Assembly (NCBI RefSeq): GCF_016464385.1
Contig: NZ_JADMLH010000009.1
Span: 295,503-359,502, forward strand
Origin: Nucisporomicrobium flavum
GTDB lineage: Bacteria; Actinomycetota; Actinomycetes; Mycobacteriales; Micromonosporaceae
Direction: 5' to 3'
DNA: 64,000 nucleotides
The translations under genes were made by a program, and so were the position numbers. The notes under the pieces were generated by a model that saw nothing but the letters and a program-made list of their open reading frames with translations, made no database searches and was not told the DNA's origin. Numbering within the stretch: position 1 is the stretch's first letter; every line of letters starts with the position of its first letter. Positions 37,930-46,900 of the stretch are shown here, piece after piece.

Positions 37930-40900
37930 TCAGCCGCGTTCGATCAGGTGGCCGACGATCTGCGGGCCCATCAGGACCGCCTCGCCCGAGCCGTCGCGGC
38001 GGGTGTCCGGGTCCGGGAGGTCGACCGGGTCGCCCGTGGTGCTGGCGCCGACCGGGCGGGGGCCCACCCAGGCGACCGCGAGGCGGGATTCGCCCTTGAG
38101 GAAGCGCTGGACGCGGACGCCGCCCGTGGCTCGGCCCTTGGCCGGGTACGCCGCGAACGGGGTGACCTTCACCTGCGTGCCCGTGGAGGTGACGACCATG
38201 GGTTCGCCGTGCTGGGGGTCCTGGGTGCTGACCGCGTTGAACGAGAGGGCCTCGGAGCCCGCGGTCAGGTTGATGCCCGCCATGCCGCCGCCCTTGAGGC
38301 CCTGCGGGCGGACGAGTTTCGCCGGGAAGCGCAGGAGGGACGCGTCCGAGGTGACGAAGACGAGGGCTTCGGAGCCGTCGGTGAGCCAGCCGGCCTGGAG
38401 CACCTCGTCGCCGTCCTTGAGCGTGATGACCTCGAACTCGTCGGAGCGGACCGGCCATTCCGGCGCGCAGACCTTGACCACGCCGCGGCGGGTGCCCAGG
38501 GCCAGGCCCGGGGAGTCGCCGGCGGTGAGCGGGGCCAGGCCGACGACGCGTTCGCCCTTCTCGAGGGGGATCAGCTCGGAGGCGGACATGCCGCCGCGCA
38601 GCGACACCGTGCCGGACTGCTCGGGGAGCACCGGCAGCGGCAACACGTCCGTCTTGAACGCCCGGCCCTGGCTGGTGATCAGCAGAACCCGCCCGCGGGC
38701 GGTGGAGTGCACGACCGCGCGGACGGCGTCGTGCTTGACCCGGCCGCTGCGGCGGCGAACCTCCGTCGCCTCCTCGCTCTCGGCCGCCGTACGGGCGATC
38801 AGCCCGGTGGCCGAGAGGATCACCTGGCAAGGGTCGTCCGCGACCTCCAGCGGCCCGGCCGGCGCGGAGGCGGCCAGCACCTCCTTGAGGTCGCCGTCGA
38901 TGAGCGTGGTGCGCCGGGGCGTGGCGAACTCCGCCGCGACCTCGGCCAACTCATCCGAGACGACCTGCTTGAGCACGTTCTCGTCGTCGAGGATGCGGGA
39001 CAGTTCGGCGATCTCCTCGTTGAGCCGCTGCTGCTCGGTCTCCAGCTCGATCCGGTCGAAGCGGGTCAGCCGCCGCAGCGGGGTGTCCAGAATGTACGTC
39101 GCCTGGATGTCGGACAGGCCGAACTCGCTCATCAGGCCGGCCTTCGCAGCCGCGGCGTCGTCGCTGCCGCGGATGATCGCGACCACCCGGTCGATGTCGA
39201 TGAGCGCGATGAGCAGGCCGTCGACGAGGTGCAGCCGGTCCTGCCGCTTCGTCCGCCGGTGCGTGGTGCGCCGGGTGACCACCTCGTAGCGGTGCGCCAG
39301 GAACACCTCGAGCAGTTCCTTGAGCCCGAGGGTGCGCGGCTGGCCGTCGACCAGCACGAGGTTGTTGATGCCGAAGGAGGACTCCAGCGGGGTCAGCCTG
39401 TACAGGTCGGCGAGCAGCGCCTGCGGGTTGACGCCGACCTTGCACTCGATGACGAGCCGGGTGCCGTGCTCGCGGTCGGTGAGGTCCTTGACGTCCGCGA
39501 TGCCCTGCAGCCGGGCGGCCTGGCGCTGGCCCTTCCTCGGGCCGGAGACGATGAGCTTGCCCTTCACCTCGTCGGTGATCGCCTCGATGATCTTCTCGGT
39601 GCCGACGCCGTACGGCAGCTCGACCACGGTGATGGCCTGCCGGCCACGGCCGCCCTCCAGCGGCCCCGTCTGGGCGCGGGCCCGCATGCGGACCACGCCG
39701 CGGCCCGTCTCGTACGCCCGGCGCACCTCGTCGAGCCCGAGCAGCTGCCCGCCGGTGGGCAGGTCCGGGCCCGGCACGAAGCGCATGAGCTCGTCCAGGT
39801 CGGCCTCGGGGGTGGTGATCAGGTGCCGGGCGGCCGCCACGACCTCGCCGAGGTTGTGCGGGATCATGTTGGTGGCCATGCCGACCGCGATGCCCGACGT
39901 GCCGTTGACCAGCAGGTTGGGGAAGGCTGCGGGCAGCACCTTCGGCTCGCGCTCGGAGCCGTCGTAGTTGGGCTTGAAGTCGACGGTGCCCTCGCCGAGC
40001 TCGCCGACGAGCAGCATCGCCTCACGCGACATCCGGGCCTCGGTGTACCGCTCAGCGGCGGGCCCGTCGTCGGGGGAACCGAAGTTGCCGTGGCCGTCGA
40101 TCAGCGGGACGTTCAGCGAGAAGTCCTGCGCCAGACGCACCATCGCGTCGTAGATCGCCAGGTTGCCGTGCGGGTGGTACTTACCCATGCAGTTGTGGAC
40201 CACGCGGCCCTCGGCGACGAAGGCGTGCTCCTCGGAGCCGACCTGGATGTCGTAGGTCGTGTCCGGCTCCACCGGCTCGACCGAGACGACCTCGACGAAG
40301 GACGACCCGCACAGCGCCTCCAGGCGAGCACCGAGCGGCGAGCCGATGCGCTGCAGCTTCTCGATCCACCCGTCGCGCTGAGCACGCCACAACGGGAATG
40401 TCCGCTCGGCGAGCGGCTTCCCGTGGCGATCACGCCCGTAGCGCACCGCCGCGCCGCCGGCCGCCAGCCCGGCGCGGAAGGCCCGGCCGTCGGAATCACG
40501 GAACCATCCGCCGCCCTGATGGGCCGCCGACAACTCCTGGAAGAGACGCTGGGCCGGAAGGCGGTCGCTGCCCTGCTTGCCGCCGTACCGGTAGGTCAGC
40601 TCGAGGAGGTTCCGCAGCCCGTCCTGCTTGTAGCCGATGCGGACGGCGGGGAGGAGCAGCGCGGCGAGGGCTTGGGCGTCACGGCCCGAGACCGACAGTC
40701 CGTGAAGCGTCTTGTGGCCGTCACCGCTCTCGCGTGCCCAGCGGTGACTCACGATGCCGAGGTCGGCAAGCATCGCACTGATCTGGCGCAGCAGGATGAT
40801 GCTCGTGCTGACGAAGACGACTTCCCGGTTGCGCTTGCGCACGTAACCGTCGCCGTCGAAGTAGCCGGCGAGGAAGGAGACCCACGACTTGCGGTCACGG

Positions 40901-41754
40901 AGCACGTCCGCGGGCACCTGCTTGGCGTCGCTGAGAGCGCCGCCCACCTCGAGCAGACCGGCGTGCCGACCGAACGTGAGGATGTGCTGGTCGCGATAGG
41001 TCGGCTGGGCGGCTCGGCGCTTGCCTCGGGACACGTTCACGCCGGCCTCGATCGCCCACGCGTGCGCCGTGTCGAGAGGCTCGACGTCGCACATGTGGAG
41101 CCGGACCCGGCCGTCGGCGGGCCGATGGCGGTCGACCGAGAACCCCTCGGCGATGACGAGGCCGCGGACATAGGCGTAGAGGTCCAGAACACCGGTCGTC
41201 TCCGCGGCGCGCCGGTCGCCGAAGCCGACGGTCAGGCGACCTTCCAGCTCGCGGGCGGGCACCCATTCCGTGCGGTAGTCGTCCGACACCACGCGGAACC
41301 GCTGCCCGGGCGTGACGACCATGGACGACCCGTTGGACCAGGTGACCTTCACGAGCTCCGAGCCGGGGTTCTCGTACACGGCGGTCACCGGCACGGCGGC
41401 ACCACCCGGATCGAGCACGAGGTCGCCGACCTCGAACGACTCGATCGGGCGCAGGCCCTCCGGCGTGGAGACCAGCGTGCCCCGGACGAAACAGTCGCCG
41501 ACGACGCGGGCGGACTTCACGTACGGACGGTCCGGCCGGTGACCCTGCTCCTGCATCGACCACAGGATGCGGCGGTGGACGGGTTTGAGGCCGTCGCGGG
41601 CGTCGGGGAGGGCGCGGGAGTGAATGACCGAGTACGCGTACTCCAGGTAGGAGTCCTCGACCTCGGTGGTGATGGGGTTGTCGATGACGCGGGCCCCGGC
41701 CTGGTCGAAGGCCGACAGGTCCACCCGGGGCTGCTCGTTCTTGCGGCGTGCCAT
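37930..41754 (-). CDS. parC: DNA topoisomerase IV subunit A-like (ParC/GyrA family) with intein
   Basis: The precursor is 1274 aa; without the intein it is 840 aa. The N-extein starts MARRKNEQPRVDLSAFDQAG and reaches KSARVVGD. The C-extein resumes at CMGKYHPHGNLAIYDAMVRL and carries the catalytic Tyr in AERYTEARMS (residue 570, or 136 after splicing). The C-terminal part is a beta-propeller (GRVLLITSQGRAFKTDVLPL) lacking a visible GyrA box (QRRGGKG), which fits ParC rather than GyrA. It breaks and rejoins DNA with ParE for chromosome decatenation. The ATG at 41754 lies 17 bp after parE, as an operon. Confidence 0.92.
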   Translation of the reverse strand: MARRKNEQPRVDLSAFDQAGARVIDNPITTEVEDSYLEYAYSVIHSRALPDARDGLKPVHRRILWSMQEQGHRPDRPYVKSARVVGDCFVRGTLVSTPEGLRPIESFEVGDLVLDPGGAAVPVTAVYENPGSELVKVTWSNGSSMVVTPGQRFRVVSDDYRTEWVPARELEGRLTVGFGDRRAAETTGVLDLYAYVRGLVIAEGFSVDRHRPADGRVRLHMCDVEPLDTAHAWAIEAGVNVSRGKRRAAQPTYRDQHILTFGRHAGLLEVGGALSDAKQVPADVLRDRKSWVSFLAGYFDGDGYVRKRNREVVFVSTSIILLRQISAMLADLGIVSHRWARESGDGHKTLHGLSVSGRDAQALAALLLPAVRIGYKQDGLRNLLELTYRYGGKQGSDRLPAQRLFQELSAAHQGGGWFRDSDGRAFRAGLAAGGAAVRYGRDRHGKPLAERTFPLWRAQRDGWIEKLQRIGSPLGARLEALCGSSFVEVVSVEPVEPDTTYDIQVGSEEHAFVAEGRVVHNCMGKYHPHGNLAIYDAMVRLAQDFSLNVPLIDGHGNFGSPDDGPAAERYTEARMSREAMLLVGELGEGTVDFKPNYDGSEREPKVLPAAFPNLLVNGTSGIAVGMATNMIPHNLGEVVAAARHLITTPEADLDELMRFVPGPDLPTGGQLLGLDEVRRAYETGRGVVRMRARAQTGPLEGGRGRQAITVVELPYGVGTEKIIEAITDEVKGKLIVSGPRKGQRQAARLQGIADVKDLTDREHGTRLVIECKVGVNPQALLADLYRLTPLESSFGINNLVLVDGQPRTLGLKELLEVFLAHRYEVVTRRTTHRRTKRQDRLHLVDGLLIALIDIDRVVAIIRGSDDAAAAKAGLMSEFGLSDIQATYILDTPLRRLTRFDRIELETEQQRLNEEIAELSRILDDENVLKQVVSDELAEVAAEFATPRRTTLIDGDLKEVLAASAPAGPLEVADDPCQVILSATGLIARTAAESEEATEVRRRSGRVKHDAVRAVVHSTARGRVLLITSQGRAFKTDVLPLPVLPEQSGTVSLRGGMSASELIPLEKGERVVGLAPLTAGDSPGLALGTRRGVVKVCAPEWPVRSDEFEVITLKDGDEVLQAGWLTDGSEALVFVTSDASLLRFPAKLVRPQGLKGGGMAGINLTAGSEALSFNAVSTQDPQHGEPMVVTSTGTQVKVTPFAAYPAKGRATGGVRVQRFLKGESRLAVAWVGPRPVGASTTGDPVDLPDPDTRRDGSGEAVLMGPQIVGHLIERG
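40192..41493 (-). other. Intein with LAGLIDADG homing endonuclease in ParC
   Basis: Residues 88-521 of the precursor (434 aa) form an in-frame intein. It begins with Cys88 (CFVRGTLVSTPEGLRPIESF, block A) and ends VVHN521, followed by Cys522 of the extein, so splicing residues at both ends look intact. Block F is YDIQVGSEEHAFV. The endonuclease part has two LAGLIDADG motifs: VRGLVIAEG (196-204) and LAGYFDGDG (295-303). The block B motif, usually T-x-x-H, reads T-P-G-Q, lacking the common His. The insertion splits GD from CMGKYHPHG. Confidence 0.93.
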
Positions 41755-41771
41755 GTCTTGTGACCCGTTCC

Positions 41772-43829
41772 TCAGGCGTCGATCGTTTCCTGGTCGATGC
41801 GGCCGGCGGCCTCGATGAGCCAGTTCTTGCGCGGCTCGACCCGCTCACCCATGAGCAGCTCGAGCGTGGCCTCGGCCCGCTCGGCGTCGTTCAGGGTGAT
41901 GCGCCGGACAGCGCGGGTGGCCGGGTTCATCGTGGTGTCCCACAGCTCGTCGGCGTCCATCTCGCCGAGGCCCTTGAACCGGGGCACCGGCCGGTTGACG
42001 GTCTTGCCGGCCTTCTCGAGCCGGGTCACCGTGGTCTCCATCTCCTGCTGGGTGTACGTGTACACCGTCTCGGCGTTGCGGCCCTTGGTGCTGACCTTGT
42101 GCAACGGCGGCATGGCGGCGAAGAGCCGGCCGTTCTCGATCACCGGCCGCATGTACTTGGCGAACAGGGTGATCAGCAGCGTGCGGATGTGCGAGCCGTC
42201 GACGTCCGCGTCCGCCATGATCATGACCCGGCCGTAGCGCATGGTGCTCAGGTCGAACGTGCGCCCCGAGCCGGCGCCCAGCACCTGCACGATGGCCGAG
42301 CACTCGGCGTTGTCCAGCACCTGCTGCAGGCTGGCCTTCTGCACGTTGAGGATCTTGCCGCGGATCGGCAGCAGCGCCTGGTACTCGGAGCTGCGGGCCA
42401 TCCGGGCGGTGCCCAGCGCGCTGTCACCCTCCACGATGTAGAGCTCGCTGCGGCTGATGCCGGTCGAGCGGCAGTCGACGAGCTTGGGCGGCATCGACGC
42501 GCCTTCGAGGGCGGTCTTGCGCCGGGCGGCGTCCTTCTGCTGCTTCTGGGTGAGGCGCACGCGCGCGGCGTCGACCACCTTCTGCAGCACCGTGCGGGCC
42601 TCGCTCTTGGTCCGCCGGTCGTCGATCCACTGCTTGAGGTGCTGCTCGACCAGGCCCTGCAGCACCCGGGTGATGCCGGCGGTGGAGAGCTCGTCCTTGG
42701 TCTGCGAGGTGAACTGGGGCTCGGGCACGCGCACGTGGATGACCGCGGTGAGGCCCTCGAGGTAGTCGTCGAGGACGGGCACGTCCTCCTTGGGCTTGAG
42801 CAGGCCCCGGGCGTTGCGGACGGCCTCGCCGAGAGCGCGGGTCAGGGCCCGCTCGAAGCCCTTACGGTGGGTGCCGCCGTGCATGTTGCGGATCGTGTTG
42901 GTGAAGCACTCGACGGTGCGCTCGTAGCCGGTGCCCCAGCGGAACGCGACCTCGATCTCGGCGCGGCGCTCGACGTTGGACTGCATGACGCCGTTGGCGT
43001 CGGCGGCGTTCTCCTTGTAGGTGCCCTCGCCGGTGACCATCAGGATGCCGGAGACCGGCTTGTCGCCGGACGGGGTGAGGAACTCCACCATGTCGGTGAG
43101 CCCGTGCGGGTAGTGGAAGCTCTCCTCGAGCGGCTCCTCGCCCGTGCGGTCGTGCAGCACGAACGCGACGCCGGGCACGAGGAAGGCCGTGTTGCGCAGC
43201 TTGGCGCGGACCGTGTCGGCGTCGAGCCGGGCGCCGGTCTCGAAGTAGCGGGCGTCGTACCAGTAGCGGATGGACGTGCCGGACCGCTCGCCGCGCTTCA
43301 TCTTGCGCACGACGCGCAGGCCGGGCTCGGCCTGGAACGTCGCCGCCGGCCCGTCGCCGGAGAAGATGCCCGGGACGCCGCGCTGGAACGACATCTCGTG
43401 GACTTTGCCGTCGCGCTTGACCGTGACGTCGAAGCGCAGCGACAGCGCGTTGACCGCGGAGGCACCGACGCCGTGCAGGCCGCCGGAGGTCTTGTAGCCC
43501 GAGCCGCCGAACTTGCCGCCCGCGTGCAGCCGGGTGAGGACGAGCTCGACGCCGGAGAGGCCGGACTTGGCGTTGATGTCGGTGGGGATGCCGCGGCCGT
43601 CGTCGTCGACCTGCACCGAGCCGTCGGCGTGCAGGAACACCGTGACGGTGTCGGCGTGGCCGGCGACGCCCTCGTCGGTGGAGTTGTCGATGATCTCGTT
43701 GGCGAGGTGGTTGACGCCGCGGCTGTCGGTCGAGCCGATGTACATGCCGGGGCGCTTGCGCACCGCGTCGAGGCCCTCGAGGTGCGTGAGATCGTCGGCC
43801 CCGTAGAGGATCTCCTGTTGCGCAGTCAC
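41772..43829 (-). CDS. parE: DNA topoisomerase IV subunit B-like (ParE/GyrB family)
   Basis: This 685-aa ATPase subunit has the GHKL pocket (LANEIIDNSTDEGVAGHADT, VDDDGRGIPTD, GLHGVGASAVNALS), the transducer domain, and a TOPRIM domain with IVEGDSALGTARMARSSEYQ, LPIRGKILNV and MIMADADVDGSHIRTLLITL. It lacks the insert found in many GyrB proteins. It uses ATP to drive strand passage with ParC. The GTG at 43829 has GGGAG upstream. It is the first gene of a parE-parC pair. Confidence 0.94.
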   Translation of the reverse strand: MTAQQEILYGADDLTHLEGLDAVRKRPGMYIGSTDSRGVNHLANEIIDNSTDEGVAGHADTVTVFLHADGSVQVDDDGRGIPTDINAKSGLSGVELVLTRLHAGGKFGGSGYKTSGGLHGVGASAVNALSLRFDVTVKRDGKVHEMSFQRGVPGIFSGDGPAATFQAEPGLRVVRKMKRGERSGTSIRYWYDARYFETGARLDADTVRAKLRNTAFLVPGVAFVLHDRTGEEPLEESFHYPHGLTDMVEFLTPSGDKPVSGILMVTGEGTYKENAADANGVMQSNVERRAEIEVAFRWGTGYERTVECFTNTIRNMHGGTHRKGFERALTRALGEAVRNARGLLKPKEDVPVLDDYLEGLTAVIHVRVPEPQFTSQTKDELSTAGITRVLQGLVEQHLKQWIDDRRTKSEARTVLQKVVDAARVRLTQKQQKDAARRKTALEGASMPPKLVDCRSTGISRSELYIVEGDSALGTARMARSSEYQALLPIRGKILNVQKASLQQVLDNAECSAIVQVLGAGSGRTFDLSTMRYGRVMIMADADVDGSHIRTLLITLFAKYMRPVIENGRLFAAMPPLHKVSTKGRNAETVYTYTQQEMETTVTRLEKAGKTVNRPVPRFKGLGEMDADELWDTTMNPATRAVRRITLNDAERAEATLELLMGERVEPRKNWLIEAAGRIDQETIDA

Positions 43830-43952
43830 GAGGTATTACTCCCGGGCAGTGGCGGCCGTCAACGACGCGGCGAGCCTACCGGGCAGGTACGACGAGTTTC
43901 GTGAGGCCGACCCGGTACGCCCCGGCAAAGACCGGGAGGAACCGGACGAACA

Positions 43953-46900
43953 TCACTCTTCGTGAGCCACGACACGGTTCCGGCCGCCCTGCTTGGCGGC
44001 GTACAGGCCCGCGTCTGCCCGGCCGAGCAGGGTGTCCGCGGTCGCGTCCGAGGGACGGAGCCGGGCCAGCCCGACACTGATCGTGACGGGGATCGGGCCC
44101 GTACGCGTCTCCACCGGGCTCCCGTCGACGGCGGCGCGCAGCTTCTCGGCGAGCGCCGGCCCGTCCTCGCACACGCCCGGCAGCAGGACGGCGAACTCCT
44201 CACCGCCGTACCGGGCGACGAGACCCTCGGGGGGCAGGCCGGCCAGCAGCCGGTCGACCACGCCACGGATCACGTCGTCGCCGATCTGGTGGCCGTACGT
44301 GTCGTTGATGCGCTTGAAGTGGTCGATGTCGATCATCAGCGCGGTGACCGGGTCCCCCGACCGCCGCGCCGCGCCGAGGGAGCGCTCGGCGAGCTCGAAG
44401 AACCGCCGCCGGTTCGCCACCCCGGTCAGGCTGTCGGTGGTGGCCAGCTCGTTGATGCGGCTGAACAGCCGGGCGTTGTCGTACGCGACCATCCCCTGCC
44501 CGACCAGCGCGGCCGCTACGCCGAGGTCCGCGGCGGCGTACGCGTTGGCCCGCTCGGACGCGAGCACGAGCACGCCCACCGGCCCGTCCCGGTCGTCCAG
44601 CGTGACGGTCAGCCAGCTGCCGCCGGTGTGCGAGCCCAGCGAGGACGCCCAGGCCGGCGTACCCGGCGTGAGGTCGGCCTGCCGGTTGTCGAGCAGCGCG
44701 CGCAGCTCGGGGTGGTCCGCCAGGGTCAGGGTGGCCGTGCCGCCGGTGCCGTCGAGCACGGTGACCTCGGCCGACGACGACGTGCCGAGCAGCAGCCAAC
44801 CGCGCTCGCCGCCGGGCGTCTGCCGGGCGGTGAGCAGCAGCCGGCGCAGCACGAGCTCCGGGTCGAGGGTGCCGCTGAGCCGGGCCATCGCGCGGCGCAG
44901 CGTCTCGGCGAGGTCGCGCTGCCGGTTGGCGGCGGCGACCGCGACCTCGAGCTGCGCGGCGCGGGCGGTCTCCAGACCGACGGCGATGTGGTGGGTGATG
45001 GCGGTCAGCACGTCGGCGTCGTCGACCGTGAACACGCCCTTGGCGACGCGGCTGTCCAGGTACACCACGCCGAGCAGGCGGTCGTCCAGTTCGAGCGGGG
45101 CGACGAGGATGCTGCGCAGGCCGTACTGGACGACGCTGTCGGCACCCAGGGCCGCGCCCTCCTCGGTGCCGGTGACGACGAGCGGCTCGCGGCTGTGCCG
45201 GACCCGGTCCACCACCGTGGTGCTGTAGCCGGTGAGCTCGGCGAGGTCGTGGCCGGTGGCGTCGCGCCCGACCTGCGGGGCGAGCACCCCGCTGTCGGCG
45301 TCCACGAGGAACAGCAGGGCGCGTTCGGCGCCGAGCAGGCGTACGGTCTCGTCCAGCGCGACCCGGGTGAGCCGGTCGGGGTCGATGACCCGCGACGCGG
45401 CGTTGCTGAGCTGCTCGAGCGCGGCCCAGCGCTGGCCGGCCCGGCCCCGGGCGGCGACGACCGGCACCCGGTTGCGCCGTCCGGCGTCGAGCCGGAACTC
45501 GGCGGCGACCCGGCGGGCGCGGTGCGGCCAGCCCCGCTCCTCGGCGATGGTCGCGGCCATCCGCGCCTGGCGGTCGGCCTCGCCGGTCACGCCGAGCAGG
45601 GCCAGCGCGCGGGCGCGGATCAGGGCGGCCTCGAAGGAGGTCAGCGGCGCGTCGACCGCGCGCAGCAGCTTCTCGGCCCGGGTGAGGATGTCGAGCGCGA
45701 CGCCGGCGTGCCCGGGCTTGAGCACCGCCAGGGCGGCCTTGGCGATGCGGTGGTGCGCCGCGACGACCGGGCGCTTGGTGACCCGGCCGAGGGTCGCGAC
45801 GGCCGCCTCGGCGGCGGCCAGCGCCCGCTCCTGGTCGGCCGGCGCGGCGCGACGGGCCTGTTCGAGGCGGCCGTACGCGTGGTGGACGAAGTACGCGTGC
45901 TGGGCCGGGAGGACGTCGGACGGGCGCAGGCCCAGCCCTTCGAACTCCGCGACGGCGTCGTCGAAGGCCGCGCCCAGGTCGTCGCGCTCGATCGCGGCGA
46001 GCATCCGGGCACCGATCATGTCGACGATCTCGTGGATCTCCCGGGTGTCACCGGCCCGGCCGAGCGCCGCGAGGGCCTCCCCGGCCCGGCCGCGCATCGC
46101 GAGCAGGCCGGCGTCGATCGCCACGACGGCGCTGCGGTCGGCGTGCCCGCCGGCGTCGAGCCAGCGCTGCCGCCCGGCGCAGGCCGCCTCGGCCTCGGCG
46201 ATCTCGCCGCGCAGCAGCCAGTCCCAGCCGAGGACGGCGTAGCAGTCGAGGATCAGCCCGGCGTCCAGGAAGCGGTCGCGTTCCATCAGCACCCGCCGGA
46301 CCCGCTCGCCGGAGTCCGCGCCGCTGCCGTGCACGGCGATGGCGGTCATCCAGTCGATGCGGGCGATCAGCGTCGGGTCGCCCAGCTCGGCGGCGGTCCG
46401 CAGGGAGGACGTGGTGATCCGGTCGGAGAGGCGATGCAGTCCCACCATGCGCAGGGCCATCGTGAGCGCCACGAAGTCACGGGCGCGCTCCGGGGACCGG
46501 CCGAGCCGGTTGATCGGGTACACCATGCGCAACGCGTACGGCAGGGAGTACGTCGGGCGCAGCGTACGGATGGCTCCGGAAGCGCCGTAGTGAAGAAGCG
46601 TGGTCTCCAGCCGCAGCAGATCGCGGTGCTCACCCTTCGCGGTGCCGTAGCCCAGCCGCGTGACGCGCGTGAGACATCCGACGAGGAACAGCCACACGGA
46701 GGTGAGCACCCGCAGGACGGGGTTGACCGGCAGGCTGCGGCCGAGCTCGGCCAGCCCACGGTCGACCGCCTCCAGCTGAGCGGCCCCACCCCAGTTGCTC
46801 TCGTGCACCCGGGCGAGCAGGAGGTGCAGACGCGCGCGTTCGGTGCGGTCCACCGCTTCCGCCAGCGCCTCGGTGACCATCGCCATCGCCTCGTCGAACC

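Noticed and set aside
37930..41754. Gene might be gyrA rather than parC
   Set aside because: The C-terminal part lacks a visible GyrA box and the gene follows a parE-like gene directly; ParC is the better call, though gyrA is not in the window for comparison.
37465..41763. Very long open frame on the + strand opposite parC
   Set aside because: It is a high-GC shadow of parC: composition is Arg/Ala/Gly/Asp-rich, with no recognisable domain or ribosome site.
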